A stretch of 64,000 bases of DNA from Doryteuthis pealeii (GCA_023376005.1 CM042176.1:11511694-11575693), one strand, 5' to 3'. Positions 29,380-40,201 are shown, counted from the stretch's first letter. Notes: generated by a model from the letters alone, not told the origin. Program-made: numbers and translations.

Positions 29380-29945
29380 CCGCGTGCCAGACAAATCATT
29401 GCTGAGTAGTGAGTTCGATCCTCACTAGGTGCCAAATATGAAGATCACTCTTATTTCTAGGGCGTCTTGCGTGGTGTAATAGTTAATGAGCAAGGTTAGA
29501 AACCATTGTTACTGAGTTCGATTCTCACTGGGTGCCTCATACTTCTGACTTTGTGCTAAACGCATATAATATTAGTAAATAACTACTATACAGTAAGAGA
29601 GACTATCAAATAATTGATAGTGAGTTCGATTCTCACTGGGTGTCCCATATATCTGTCCTTGTACTAAACTCAGCTAAGCTGAGTAAATGACTACTATACA
29701 GTGAGACCAGCAGACCATTGTTAGTGAATTCGATTCTCACTGGGTGCCCATGCGCCTGGCCTTGTGCTAAACTCAGCTAAGCTGAGTAAATGACCACTGT
29801 ACAGTTCGGGAGACTAGCAGACCATTGCTAGTGAATTCGATTCTCACTGTCACAGCTAAGCTGAGTAAATGACCACTGTACAGTTCGGGAGACTAGCAGA
29901 CCATTGCTAGTGAATTCGATTCTCACTGGGTGATCCATAAGCTTA
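29380..29945 (+). repeat. Tandemly arranged tRNA-SINE family B units
   Basis: Five or more units of roughly 80-130 bp, each with GAGTTCGATTCTCACTGGGT or GTGAATTCGATTCTCACTGG followed by CTTGTGCTAAACTCAGCTAA, GCTGAGTAAATGA and ACTACTATACAGT. The last two units (from about 29785 and 29862) are almost identical over 75 bp. The tRNA A-box side (GTGTAATAGTTAATGAGC) is clear only in the first full unit at 29476. Confidence 0.8.
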
Positions 29946-30011
29946 GTAAATGTAAATGTTAACAATACTACAGTCGTATTTTCGGACTATATTGGAAACA
30001 GGTCTGTATGA

Positions 30012-30017
<6 letters not shown>

Positions 30018-30086
<69 letters not shown>
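30018..30086. repeat. (GT)n(GA)n microsatellite
   Basis: Six GT then about 31 GA dinucleotides. Confidence 0.95.
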
Positions 30087-30087
<1 letters not shown>

Positions 30088-30215
30088 CACTGTTCTCGTA
30101 TGGTGACTGAATTCGTCTTGCAGAATATTTTTTCGTGTAGTGAATTCAATCCTCACTGAGTGTCTCGATGCAGCGGCATTGTGCCAGACTAAACTCATAT
30201 ATAAGTTATCCATGG
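30087..30215 (+). repeat. SINE-like segment, copy 2 of a pair
   Basis: CTGTTCTCGTATGGTGACTG, TTCGTGTAGTGAATTCAATC and CTCACTGAGTGTCTCGATGC repeat 28652-28770 at high similarity. Confidence 0.7.
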
Positions 30216-30216
30216 T

Positions 30217-30217
<1 letters not shown>

Positions 30218-30307
<90 letters not shown>

Positions 30308-30417
30308 AGATAGATAGATAAGTAGGAAGAGAGAGAGAAAGAGAAAGAAAGATAAACTGAGATAGATAGGTAGGTAGGAATAGAGAGAAAGAGAAAGAAA
30401 GAAAGATAAACAGATAG

Positions 30418-30485
<68 letters not shown>

Positions 30486-30490
30486 ACAAC
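30218..30490. repeat. (CA)n(TA)n(GA)n and GATA/GAAA-rich tracts
   Basis: Compound microsatellite: CA to 30235, TA to 30272, GA to 30304, then GAGAAAGA and GATA repeats to 30482. 30491-30970 holds AAC/AAAC-rich runs and no recognised gene. Confidence 0.95.
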
Positions 30491-30974
30491 AGACTGAGAT
30501 GAATAGATATATTCTTCTATCTTAATAGGTTGGTAATTTAATATTTCCATTAAAGAAATAAAAAAGAAAAGTTTATGTTAATATTTTCAACCCTTCTTCT
30601 TTTGCATTAATTTGAACAACAACAACAAAAAACAAAAAAACAAAAACAAAACATTTATTCCTCATCTTTTCGTGTTCATAAGCGACCGACTTTCAATTCC
30701 AACCCGGTGTTACACCTGAAATGAGAACGCTCGAATAAATTTGGGGGGAAAATTGGACTGCGTGGAGCAGAAGTAGCAGGGCAGTCAACCTTTGTTGGAT
30801 TGTTATTAGCTGTTCTATTTCTGTCCCCCTCCCCACCATCCACTCCAACCCTTAAGAGTCTTTTTCCGTCTCCCGTCTCTGTGTGTGCACGTGTACGCAT
30901 ACTGTACCGTGTAGTAGAGTACGGTGTACACTGCATGTGTACACAAGTGTATGTGTAGTTCTATGATTCACACT

Positions 30975-31770
30975 ATGATTCTCTCTCTGTCTTTGTCCCT
31001 CTCTCACTCTACTAAAAAATACAACAAAAAAAGAAGCAAAGAAAAAAACAACAAAAAACCTCGGTCTATCTGTCTGTGTCTCTCTACTAAAAAAATTTTT
31101 TTTTACAAAAATAACAAAAACAAACAAAAAAAAACTCTCAGTCTGTTTTTTTCTGTCTCAAACTTAAAAAAAAAACTAAAAAAAAACTGTTTCTGTTTCT
31201 CTCTGCTAAAAAAAAAAAGGCAAAAACAAAAACCCACAACAATAAACCCTTCTGTCTCTCTGTCTTTCTCCTAAAAAAATAGAAATAAAATAACAAAAAA
31301 CACCCCTCTGTCTCTGTCTCTCTCTGTCTCTACTAAAAATACAAAACAAAAAAAAAGTACAACAAAATAAAAAATAAAAAAAATAATAAAAAACCTGTTT
31401 CTGTCTCTGTGTCTCTCTCTACTAAAAAAAAAAAATAGATTTAAAAAAACCCTCGGTCTTTGTCTGTCTGTGCCTTTCTACTAAAAAAATACAAAAAAAG
31501 CAACAAAAAACAAAAAAAAAATAAACCCTTCTGTCTGTCTATCTCTCTCTCTCCTAAAAAAATACAAAAAAGCCAAAAAATTAAATATATAAATAAAACC
31601 CTTTGTCTGTCTCTGTCTGTCTCTCTACTAAAAAAAAATACCAAAAAATAAAACTCTCTCTCTCTCTCTCACTCACTCACTCTCTTTACTAAAAAAAAAT
31701 ACCCCCTCCCACCAAAAAAAACTAAACAAAACCCCCTGTCTCTCTGTCTGTCTGTCTCTCTCTCTTCCCC
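30975..31770. repeat. Irregular minisatellite of alternating T/C-rich and A-rich blocks
   Basis: About ten units of 60-100 bp, each a (CTGTCTCTCT)-like block followed by ACTAAAAAAA, an A-rich stretch with isolated CAAAA steps, and often AAACCC. Strand-asymmetric alternating pyrimidine and purine blocks fill the region. The Lys- and Phe-rich frames are translations of the repeat. Confidence 0.85.
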
Positions 31771-32500
31771 TAGAGATGCTTCATTTTACGTCTTGTTTCG
31801 ATAAGCTTAGCTGAATTTAGGCCAAGTGCGCGATGTGTGATGGTAGTGGGGGGAGAGAGAGGTAGGTAGGAAGATTGTGTTTCGCCAGTCTTCTAAGAAA
31901 GAAGTTTATATGGTCTATCTAGAAAATCAGCGCCCTTAAAGTGGTACGATTATAAATGAACGCTCTATGTGCATACGTTTTTAACATAAACCCGTCTTTT
32001 TTTTTTTAAAGAAAGACTGACGATACACTGTTCAGTGTTCCTCCTCTCTCTTTAGTTGTACGGTCTCTCTTAGTCTTCTCTCTTCTCTTATTTATTTATT
32101 TATTTTAAACCAGTCTTTACTCTATATGAACCCCGCTTTCATCATCCCCCTACCTCCAGTCGCTCCAATTTTAGCCCAGAGAGATCTAGAGGCTGTAAGT
32201 AGAGACTTGGGTGTGAGTGATTTACACACAACCATGGAAATGCTGCAAACGACTACAGAGAGCACAAGACACATACTACTTGTTCTGTATTGACACAGTG
32301 AAGCAGTGTGTTAAAATGAGGAGGAGAGATGATGTTGTATGTCGAGGTGGGGGAGGTGAGAAAAAGAAGAAGAGGAACAAGAAGGCTATAACACACACTA
32401 ATACACGCCTTTCTCTTCTATGTCCTTTTCGTTTATGCCAAAAATAAAAAGAAAGATAGAGACGAATAAGAATGACGTGTACGCTATTGTGCGTCTATAA
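31771..32500. other. Unassigned, lower-repeat sequence
   Basis: A 76-codon frame at 32217-32447 was inspected; it has no recognisable motif and ends in a Lys/Arg-rich run. No splice or promoter structure was convincing. Confidence 0.4.
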
Positions 32501-32504
32501 AGGG

Positions 32505-33848
32505 TAGACTATGAATTTAGAGGCGTAAATTTTTACCAGTCTACCGAAAAATGTGTGTGGAATCAATATGAAATGAAGTCCAATGTATATATAAATTTAA
32601 TTTCTGAACTGGGATTAATAATTTTAATAAAAATGAAACTCTAAGGAAAACATAACTTAATACGTTTCTCAACCTGAGAACTGCAAAAGTGGACTGTTTT
32701 AGTAAAACTTGCAAATCATACTCAAAATCCCATGATATTACAGAGTGACCCAGAAAAAACAGAACCCAAATTATTTATTTATTTTCCCATAGATCCCAAC
32801 CCTAAACCCTAACCCTAACCCTAAACCCCCTAGTTAAAATTAACAGTTTTATTACAAAATTTGTGGTTTCTGTTTTTTCTGGGTCACCCTGTATACTGGG
32901 TGACCCAGAAAAAATAGAACCCAAATTATTTATTTTCCCATTAAAACTAACCCTAAACCCCAACCCTAACCCTAACCCTAACCTTAACCCTAAACCCTAA
33001 ACCCTAACCATAATCCTAAACCCCCCTGGTTAAAATTAACAGTTTTATTACAAAATTTGTGGGTTCTGTATACAGGTTGACCCAGATAAAACAGAACCCA
33101 AATTATTTATTTATTTTCCCATTAAACTAACCCTAACCCTAACCAAAACCCTAACCCTAAACCCTAACCCTAAACCCCCTAGTTAAAATTAACAGTTTTA
33201 TTACAAAATTTGTGGGTTCTGTTTTTTCTGTGTCACCCTGTATACAGGGTGACCCAGAAAAAAAACAGAACCCAAATTATTTATTTATTTTCCCATTAAA
33301 CTAATCCTAAACCCCAGCCCTAATCCTAACCCTAACCCTAACCAAAACCCTAACCCCTAACCCTAACCCTAAACCCCCTAGTTAAAATTAACAGTTTTAT
33401 TACAAAATTTGTGGGTTCTGTTTTTTCTGGGTCATAGGATTTTGAGTACGATTTGCAAGTAATACCACTGTTTTTAATTCTTACTCTGAAATAGCGAATA
33501 GTAATTTACAGTTTATTTCAGTATAGGACTTGATAAGTTTATAATCTCAATTTCCTTAAAATAACAACACTGAGGTAAAAAAAGTCTATAAGAACTGAAT
33601 CACTACGCAACAACTTTAAATCTATACAACATCAATTAATTCTGTTGTTTAATTAAAAAAATACAACAACATAAATAAATTAACGTATTAAGTTATGTTT
33701 TCCTCAGAGTTTCATTTTTATTAAAAATATTAATCCCAGTTGAGAAATTAAGAATATATACATTGAACTTCATTTTATATTCCACTAATAACTGTCCGGT
33801 AGATTATGGTAAATATTTGCGCCTCTGAATTCACAGTTTACCCTGTAA
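32505..33848. mobile_element. Nested foldback element enclosing four CCCTAA-bearing MITEs
   Basis: Outer arms: GGGTAGACTATGAATTTAGA / GGCGTAAATTTTTACCAG, then AATTTCTGAACTGGGATTAA and GAAACTCTAAGGAAAACATA, are mirrored at 33675-33845 (TATGTTTTCCTCAGAGTTTC ... CGCCTCTGAATTCACAGTTT). An inner arm pair TTGCAAATCATACTCAAAAT / ATTTTGAGTACGATTTGCAA lies at 32710 and 33438. The axis holds the tandem MITEs listed separately. Confidence 0.88.
32740..33437. mobile_element. Four tandem telomere-repeat MITEs
   Basis: Each has a left TIR like CAGGGTGACCCAGAAAAAAC, then AGAACCCAAATTATTTATTT, TTCCCATTAAACTAA, a block of CCCTAA/CCCTAAA repeats, CCCCCTAGTTAAAATTAACA, GTTTTATTACAAAATTTGTG, and a right TIR GGGTTCTGTTTTTTCTGGGT then CACCCTGTA. 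Approximate units: 32740-32893, 32894-33069 (right TIR lost), 33070-33243, 33241-33437. TACAGGGTG..CACCCTGTA termini with TA flanks are typical of mariner/Tc1-type MITEs. Confidence 0.9.
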
Positions 33849-34029
33849 TGTTTTTAAGCATATTTCGCCCAAACGTATTGTAAGGGGTCTATTTCATAAA
33901 ACACCCCCTTAGAGAAAAACGCGGTCTTAGACCAGGACTTGGTGTATTTTTAGCCACACTATCAAAGTTAAACTATACACAGTTCCATTGATACAGTATC
34001 TACAGCAGTAAGCTCACTCGTTTTTATAG

Positions 34030-34767
34030 ATACAATTCGCTAGGTACCACCAAAATACGCCACGTGATCAGTTTAGGCTATGTTGAAGGAAGAAACGTAA
34101 GTATTTTTGCCCTTTTTAAAAAAAAGAAATAACGAACATAAAGAGTTGTTACAAAGAAAAACAGTTAATTCAAAGATCAAATTATCCGATTAGGGAAAAA
34201 TTACTCTGTATTCATGGTTCTTTTACTAAAAAAAAACAAACTCCCCTATAGAAGCTTATAAAAATCTTATGATATAATTATTCAGACTCTTATCTTTATA
34301 GAAAAAAAGTAAAAATCGTTTTGTTGTCGATTCATTTTTTTCATATTTTATAAAATAAAATTGTAGACCTCTTAAAAAAATTCCACTAATATATTTTTAG
34401 AAAAAAAAACTATTTCAGACATATTTCATCAAAAGGTAAGTAATTATGGAAATTTTCGTGAAAATCGGACCATTAATTGATTTTTCATAGAATTAAAAAA
34501 AAAGCCTCTAGTTGTAACTTGTTTTTGGTTAAGTTAAATTTCAATTGATTTAACAGTGCGAAAATGTAAAGATTGTTTTTCGTTCATAATTTTTATTATT
34601 TCCGTAAGCTGAAATTTAAAAAAGAATCATCAGGATTTTTTTTTTTTAATGTTTCTTCTTTTGAATGAACAAAAAAATTTTCACGATAATATAACCTTTA
34701 TGCAAGTTTCGTTGTGTTAAATATAGGAGGGGGGGTAAATTTAATTGGACAAATTGGTGGTACCTAC
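34030..34767. mobile_element. 735-bp TIR element (MITE), copy 1
   Basis: Ends TAGGTACCACCAAAATACG and AAATTGGTGGTACCTAC give a TIR GGTACCACCAA flanked by TA on both sides. The interior matches 43907-44669 throughout (AAACAGTTAATTCAAAGATC, GTGAAAATCGGACCATTAAT, TCAATTGATTTAACAGTGC, TATGCAAGTTTCGTTGTGTT). No transposase frame was seen; probably mobilised in trans by a TA-targeting transposase. Confidence 0.82.
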
Positions 34768-34821
34768 AAACAAAAGATCCAAGAATTGTCAAATGCACCG
34801 ATGGGTTTCCCATCCAAGGAA

Positions 34822-34990
34822 GTGTCCGTGGTGTAATGGTTCTCGTTGAAGGAAATGTACACGGCGACACGAGTTCAAATCCTGGACGAGGCTAGTTGCA
34901 TTTCATATGGCATTAATACCCTTGGGAAAGGTATGTATCCAGTTGATGTTCAGCTGATACTGACAATAGGCCAAACTGCAGCCTTTTTTT
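34822..34990 (+). repeat. tRNA-SINE family C, 5' part
   Basis: The head GTCCGTGGTGTAATGGTTCT and ACGAGTTCAAATCCTGGACG, then CCTTGGGAAAGGTATG, then a switch to the family A ending (TGATACTGACAATAGGCC). This is a chimeric SINE. Confidence 0.75.
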
Positions 34991-35003
34991 TTAAGTAACT
35001 GAG

Positions 35004-35500
35004 CCGGCTAAACTTGCAAATTGGTCGGAAAATTAAAACGGAAACTTTTTTGGTGGTCTCCCATGACAGTTTAACTACAGTGTATTAAATTAACTTTTTG
35101 CGAATTGGGTTACGGTTTAGGGGTTTGGAGATTAAGGTTGTTTTTAATTACGTATTGCTTAAAAAAACCCAAAAAACAAGACAACCCCAAATTACTATAC
35201 ATTTAATGTTGAAAAATATATTTTTTTAAACCAAGTTTAATTGAAATTATACATTGCAATACTAACACAAACAACTGAGACTAATGTGTCTACCGTTGGA
35301 TTCAATAATTAATTTCAATGGTTAATTAAATGCATTAATTAAAAAAAAGTAATACGTAATTAAAAACAACCTTAAACCCCTAAACCGTAACCCAATTCGC
35401 AAAAAGTTCATCCATACACTGTAGTTAAACTGTCATGGGACACCACCAAAAAAGTTTCCGTTTTAATTTTCCGACGAATTTGCAAGTTTAGCCTATGTTT
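35004..35500. mobile_element. Foldback element, GGCTAAACTTGCAAATTGGT family, full copy
   Basis: Arms of about 150 bp: GGCTAAACTTGCAAATTGGT, CGGAAAATTAAAACGGAAAC, TTTTTTGGTGGT, CATGACAGTTTAACTACAGT, GCGAATTGGGTTACGGTTTA, mirrored at 35350-35497. The loop is AT-rich, about 150 bp. The terminal 30 bp equal the outer arms of the 16491-16720 element. Confidence 0.9.
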
Positions 35501-35527
35501 GACCACAGATAATTTGTAATTGGCTCA

Positions 35528-35660
35528 ATGGCTAAACTTGCAAATTGGTCGGAAAATTAAAACGGAAACTTTTTTGGTGGTGCCCAATGACAGTTTAACT
35601 ACAGTGTATAAATGAACTTTTTGCGAATTGGGTTACAAATTATCTGTAGTCAAACATAAT
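35528..35660. mobile_element. Same foldback family, single-arm copy
   Basis: GGCTAAACTTGCAAATTGGT through GCGAATTGGGTTACAAATTA, then ATCTGTAGTCAAACATA, which is the complement of TATGTTTGACCACAGATAA found just after the full copy at 35494. The two copies therefore form a larger partial inverted repeat. Confidence 0.8.
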
Positions 35661-35875
35661 ATATTCAAAGCTGACAATCATCTCTTTTCTCTCCTCTCTC
35701 TCTCTAATATCAGGGAATTAACCGATTTTAATGAAATATTCAGTGTTGATATATTAATGAATGGATTTTATAATGCACCAGTTATTTTGTTTTAAAAAAA
35801 ACAAAACTTTCTCATTTTTTTTTCAGGTCAGTTAACTTTGACGCCCCCTTAATCTTGGTGCACAACATATTTATT

Positions 35876-36008
35876 GGCTGACTCTAGCTCAGTCGGTAGA
35901 GCGTCCGCCTGGAAACCACAAAGTTCCTGGTTCGATACAGGCCCTCGCTAACTCAACGTAAAAGTAGCACAGATCTGGCTGATACCGACTTTAGGCCAAC
36001 CCAACGAC
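35876..36008 (+). repeat. tRNA-SINE family A, internally deleted copy
   Basis: The head GACTCTAGCTCAGTCGGTAG and TGGTTCGATACAGGCCCTCG is near-canonical. About 100 bp of the body between AGTAGCACAGAT and CTGGCTGATACCGAC is missing. Confidence 0.85.
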
Positions 36009-36062
36009 TTTGCTTACTTTGCTACTAAGTTTTGTAATAAATAAAAAGAGAAAAGATTGAAG

Positions 36063-36067
<5 letters not shown>

Positions 36068-36101
<34 letters not shown>

Positions 36102-37045
36102 TGATTGTCGCTTCTTGACAGAATAAGGCCATTTCTACAAGTAGTCCAGATGTGAGCAGTTGTGAGCACGCAGATGGCCCACGGAACCAGCTTGTTTTTA
36201 AGTACCCTGTCACACATATGAAATCTTCGACACACAGGCGCTGCCACACAGGTCAGAACTTCGATGTAGAAAATGTTTCCATGGCGTCCGTCATGTGTTG
36301 CTTCAGAATGGAGGGCTCGAGTCACCTTACCTCAAGCTTCTTACAGCTATGATCGGCCTGTCTTTCCATGAGGATGTGTATCCAGTCCACCCCTTCTGTC
36401 AATTGGTCCTTATGGATAAAACTGATTTCCGCAAGAGCATCGGTGTCTGCCCCTTATCGAGATACTTCCTTGTCACGATGCCGGTACGTAGTTTGGGGGC
36501 TCCCAATCTCTCAAGATCGGGAGGTGTCCAGACATTCCAGGTGGCTATTCTTAGCCTTGTTTTGTGTTGTAGTATTTTCTTATTTCGCCCAGCTAACGTG
36601 GACAACCGTCGAAGCTATGGTTTATGGCCATCTTGATATGTGAACAGGCATTTGTTTAGGTCACCTTTTCTAGACACTTCCCAACTGCCTGTGGGAAAGT
36701 ATTAACCAAGGGGCTGCTCATTCATCCACAACTTCGACGAAGCACGTTGCTGTTCAGATCAGCAAGGCTGTGACGTTAAGTAGGCCACGAGTCTCGCCAT
36801 ATGTAGATTAACATCTGCGTGCTTCCAGCCCGTCAGGCCTGCACACCTCACCACTCCATCACTCTGGGACTTGTAGAAATATCTGCACACGTTTTTTGTT
36901 TTACATGTTTTGCGGAACGCACCGCATGCTCTCCTTCCCCAAAGTCAGGTACCAGTAACAAGCCGAGGCAAGATGACTGGGAGACTTTGGGGAACGCAGG
37001 TGGATGATCTGACGAGATCTACCGGGTCCACCACACCGAGAAAAA
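36068..37045 (-). pseudogene. Internally deleted LINE: endonuclease N-terminus joined to 3' end
   Basis: On the minus strand, 36605-36399 reads LAGRNKKILQHKTRLRIATW then NVWTPPDLERLGAPKLRTG; (L/R)RIATWNV is the hallmark start of the apurinic-endonuclease-like domain of LINE ORF2. Sequence upstream on that strand (37045-36606) would be the 5' UTR or preceding coding part. Only about 50 codons of the endonuclease remain. After a stop and about 70 bp, another frame (36340-36100) ends VLTTAHIWTTCRNGLILSRS then DNH and runs into (TA)n, like a LINE 3' end with simple-repeat tail. The RT domain is absent, giving a compact ~950-bp derivative. The 113-codon plus-strand frame here is a shadow. Confidence 0.6.
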
Positions 37046-37271
37046 AAAATCCAAGTCTTGACTTAGTATAAGTCCACAGGTACCATTTTAGATTATCGGT
37101 GAGCATATTCCATTAATGCTTTTCAAAGACACCTGCGTGAATTGCCGGTTGGAATGGAATTATATTTGAGAAATACATTGCTTATTTAAACAAAAAAGGC
37201 AAAGTCAGTTAATATCTTCAGTGAAACTGGGGTTAAGACTGTTAGCAGATAATACTATGGGAGTAAAAGAA

Positions 37272-37275
37272 ATAA

Positions 37276-37335
<60 letters not shown>
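37272..37335. repeat. (CA)n(TA)n microsatellite
   Basis: About 13 CA units then interrupted TA repeats, as before R480 copy 1. 37046-37271 is unassigned. Confidence 0.95.
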
Positions 37336-37339
<4 letters not shown>

Positions 37340-37389
37340 TTAGACAAAACGTGACTCGTAGGGTCACCAATTGAGCTTTGGGTAGATAA

Positions 37390-37860
37390 TTGAGATTAGG
37401 GAATAGTAAGTTTGCAAAGCGAATTAATTTTTTTAAAAAGTAAATACGGCCAGACAAAACATTCAAATCATTTTGTAAGATTTTAAGGGAATGTTTGACC
37501 TAATTTAAGCTACGGGTTGCTGCTTATGAAATGTAACATACAAATATATTTCAAATTCTCCCATATCTCCCAGAGAAACTAACATATATAATGAGGAGGT
37601 AATCAAGATATCCATAGAGAGAGGGAAGTGATAGGTATAATGTAAAGTAAGAGACGGGTCAGTTTTTGATTTAATTGCAAATTACGACTAATTAGAACCA
37701 ATTAAAATGGAATTTTTTAAAAAACAGAATTCAATCCTAAAACTAATGAATATTTTAATATAAGTTTCGTGTATTTAAACTAAACTGTAAAAAAGCCCTT
37801 AGGAAACAAAATTTGATTCGCTTAGCTTTAGTATAATAATAAATAGATGCTATTTATGTC
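37390..37860 (+). repeat. Interspersed repeat R480, copy 2
   Basis: Matches 19978-20440: GAGATTAGGG, GCAAAGCGAATTAATTTTTT, AAATACGGCCAGACAAAAC, AATGTTTGACCTAATTTAAG, CTACGGGTTGCTG, GTAAAGTAAGAGACGGGTCA, ACGACTAATTAGAACCAATT and CTTTAGTATAATAAT. Divergence is moderate, suggesting an old family. Confidence 0.75.
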
Positions 37861-38054
37861 CAATAGAAGTAACAGCACAAGACTAACCAGTGCGGGGGGG
37901 GGGTAGAGCTATTTTTGTTTTTGTAAATAAATCTACTGAAGTTATTTCCCTCTGTTCTTATAGGAAAGGTCTGATAGTAATTTTACCCCCCCCCCACTAA
38001 AAAAGAAAAAAAAAAAGCATGGTTTGCGTTAAAACCTCAGCCCATTCGAACTGG

Positions 38055-38335
38055 GTTGGTTGGTTGGTTGGTTGGATTTTACGGCATGTCAACCCTTGTT
38101 GCCGAAGATGTTTTGTTTTATTCATTCGTGATGGGTATTCAAAATTTTCTTTTACACTCAATTTTTTAAAACACATTTATCAAAACTCATTTTTTTTTCT
38201 ATTTAACCTATAAATGGGACCCTAACTGGTACTACCACTCTGGGTCAGGTGGACCTGGGAGTAATAGCGGTGAAGGGGTACTCCATACTCCCCAGAGCTC
38301 CAAAATTGTAACTTCACCAGTAGTAGTAACTAGAG
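38055..38335 (-). repeat. E580 3' part with (GGTT)n end
   Basis: GGTTGGTTGGTTGGTTGGAT, TTTACGGCATGTCAACCC, AACCTATAAATGGGACCCTA, GGTACTACCACTCTGGGTCA and ACTCCATACTCCCCAGAGCT match the 3' half of E580 in minus orientation; a (GGTT)5 run marks its 3' terminus. 38336-38450 duplicates 37910-38040 (TATTTTTCTTTTTGTAAATA, a poly-C/poly-A junction and CTCAGC.CATTCGAACTGGG). Confidence 0.75.
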
Positions 38336-38450
38336 CTATTTTTCTTTTTGTAAATAAATGTACTCGATTTATTTTCCATCTGTTGGTACAGGTAAGATCT
38401 AATAACGATTTACCCCCTCCCCCCCCCCCAAAAAAAAAAAACAAAAAAAA

Positions 38451-38969
38451 AAGCGCTTGTGATGGACCCTCAGCTCATTCGAACTGGGGTTTCATGATTT
38501 AACCTATGTCTACGCTTGGTTAACCAAGCCAGTTAATGATTAAATTCTTTTTTTAAACTGCTGAGGGAACTCAAGATCTATTTTATTTTTATCTTATTAC
38601 TACCTCTGTCCCATAATTATTGAGACGTTTGCATATAAATCTATACATTAATACTCTTGTTCCTTAATCTTCCGATCGTTATCATATTCCAACACCATCT
38701 GGTTAAAAATGAGAACGACCAAATCGTCCACCGAATTTTTATTTCTTATGAGTGTCGTCATCTCGGCTGAATAATGGACCATTCCGTTTTTATTATAAAG
38801 ACAGAAAGGAAAGGAAAAGGACATGGTACACAGAAAAATATAATAAGAAAGAAAGAAAGAAAGAAAGAGAGTAGGAGAAAGAGGGAGGGTGAGCGCGCAG
38901 AAACGATAACGCTAATCTGTTTCAATCGAACATAATGAAAAGATGAAAAGAAGGAAAGAAAAAATGAAG

Positions 38970-38974
<5 letters not shown>
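38451..38974. other. Unassigned sequence with a similarity to the palindrome arms
   Basis: 38880-38955 (GAGCGCGCAGAAACGATAAC, GCTAATCTGTTTCAATCGAA, CATAATGAAAAGATGAAAAG) matches 42990-43060 in the left palindrome arm, so this is one more interspersed repeat. A short (GAAA)n lies at 38848-38868. Confidence 0.5.

Positions 38975-39030
<56 letters not shown>
38975..39030. repeat. (GA)n microsatellite
   Basis: About 28 GA dinucleotides. Confidence 0.95.
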
Positions 39031-39033
<3 letters not shown>

Positions 39034-39039
39034 GAGTTA

Positions 39040-39620
39040 ATTCAAGATTATTATACTTTTTACGTATTGAACTATTTAGCAATAGCTCTTAAGTAAACAT
39101 ACCAAACGTTGTAATAATTGTATTATCATACTGTGGTATATCCACAGGTCCTACTAGTCAAGATTATCATACTTTTTACATATTGAACTATTTAGCAATA
39201 GCTCTTAAGTAAACATACCAAAGGTTGTAATAATTGAATTATCATACTCTTGTATGTCCACAGGTCCTGTTAGTCAAGATTATTATACTTTTTACATATT
39301 GAACTATTTAGCAATAGCTCTTAAGTAAACATACCAAAGGTTGTAATAATTGAATTATCATACTGTTGTATGTCCACAGGTCCTGCTAGTCAAGATTATT
39401 ATACTTTTTACATATTGAACTATTTAGCAATAGCTCTTAAGTAAACCTAACAAACATTGTAATAATTGAATTATCATACTGTTGTATGTCCACAGGTCCT
39501 GCTAGTCAAGATTATTATACTTTTACATATTGAACTATTTAGCAATAGCTCTTAAGTAAACCTACCAAACATTGTAATAATTGAATTATCATACTGTGGT
39601 ATATCCACAGTTCCTGCTAG
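39040..39620. repeat. 116-bp tandem repeat, five units
   Basis: Unit starts lie at about 39044, 39161, 39276, 39392 and 39508 (spacing 115-117). The unit contains AAGATTATTATACTTTTTAC, TATTGAACTATTTAGCAATA, GCTCTTAAGTAAACATACCA, TGTAATAATTGAATTATCAT and TATGTCCACAGGTCCTGCTA. The copies are more than 90% alike by eye. 39621-39772 is unassigned and may include the 3' end of the transposon below. Confidence 0.92.
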
Positions 39621-39772
39621 TTTTATACAGTAATATAGTAAATATAATGGAAGAGAGTGTCATCCATTTTTATAGACTAATTTACATTATTATGTTGATT
39701 GCGTAACTGTATATTTCTTAATTTTCTATCACAAATAAATATGAGAAGAACACATATGACATGGAGTTTTAT

Positions 39773-40046
39773 TTAAAATTCTATATGGGTATCAGCATTT
39801 GCCTCCAGACTCTCAAGTCGCTCGGGAATCGCATCAACTGATCTTCCCAGGAACTCTTGTGGAATGGCAGAAATAAATTCTTGTATTTGTCCTTCAAGTT
39901 CTTCCAAAGTCGTTAGTTTCGTAGAGTAGATTTGCTCCTTCAAACAACCCCAAAAGAAAAAATCGCAGGGTGTTAAATCAGGGCTTCTGGCTGGCCATTC
40001 ATGCGGACCACGTCTACCCATCCATCTCTCAGGAAAATGGTGATTC

Positions 40047-40049
<3 letters not shown>
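39773..40049 (-). pseudogene. Mariner-type transposase C-terminal fragment
   Basis: Minus-strand frame open from the (TA)n boundary at 40049 to TAA at 39773: LNHHFPERWMGRRGPHEWPA, RSPDLTPCDFFFWGCLKEQI and YSTKLTTLEELEGQIQEFIS, ending NADTHIEF. WPARSPDLTPCDFFFWG is the region around the third catalytic Asp of mariner/Tc1 (DDD/E) transposases. About 91 codons remain of an expected ~340. The N-terminal helix-turn-helix and the first two catalytic Asp are cut off by the (TA)n tract. The real frame reaches beyond the internal ATG at 40021. No stop within the fragment suggests relatively recent loss. Confidence 0.88.
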
Positions 40050-40101
<52 letters not shown>

Positions 40102-40201
40102 ATATATATATATGAAAAATAGATGGAAATTAATCCGACAGTATGAAATTTAACATTTTGAAAAAACATAACAAACATCATATGTTTTTTCAAAATGTTA
40201 A

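Noticed and set aside
31080..31350. TCTCTACTAAAAATACAAAA resembles part of the primate Alu consensus.
   Set aside because: It is one variant of a locally repeated CT-rich/A-rich unit; no other Alu sequence is present.
32740..33437. CCCTAA runs as an interstitial telomere or chromosome-fusion site.
   Set aside because: The runs are short, interrupted and lie inside MITEs with defined TIRs; there is no head-to-head TTAGGG/CCCTAA junction.
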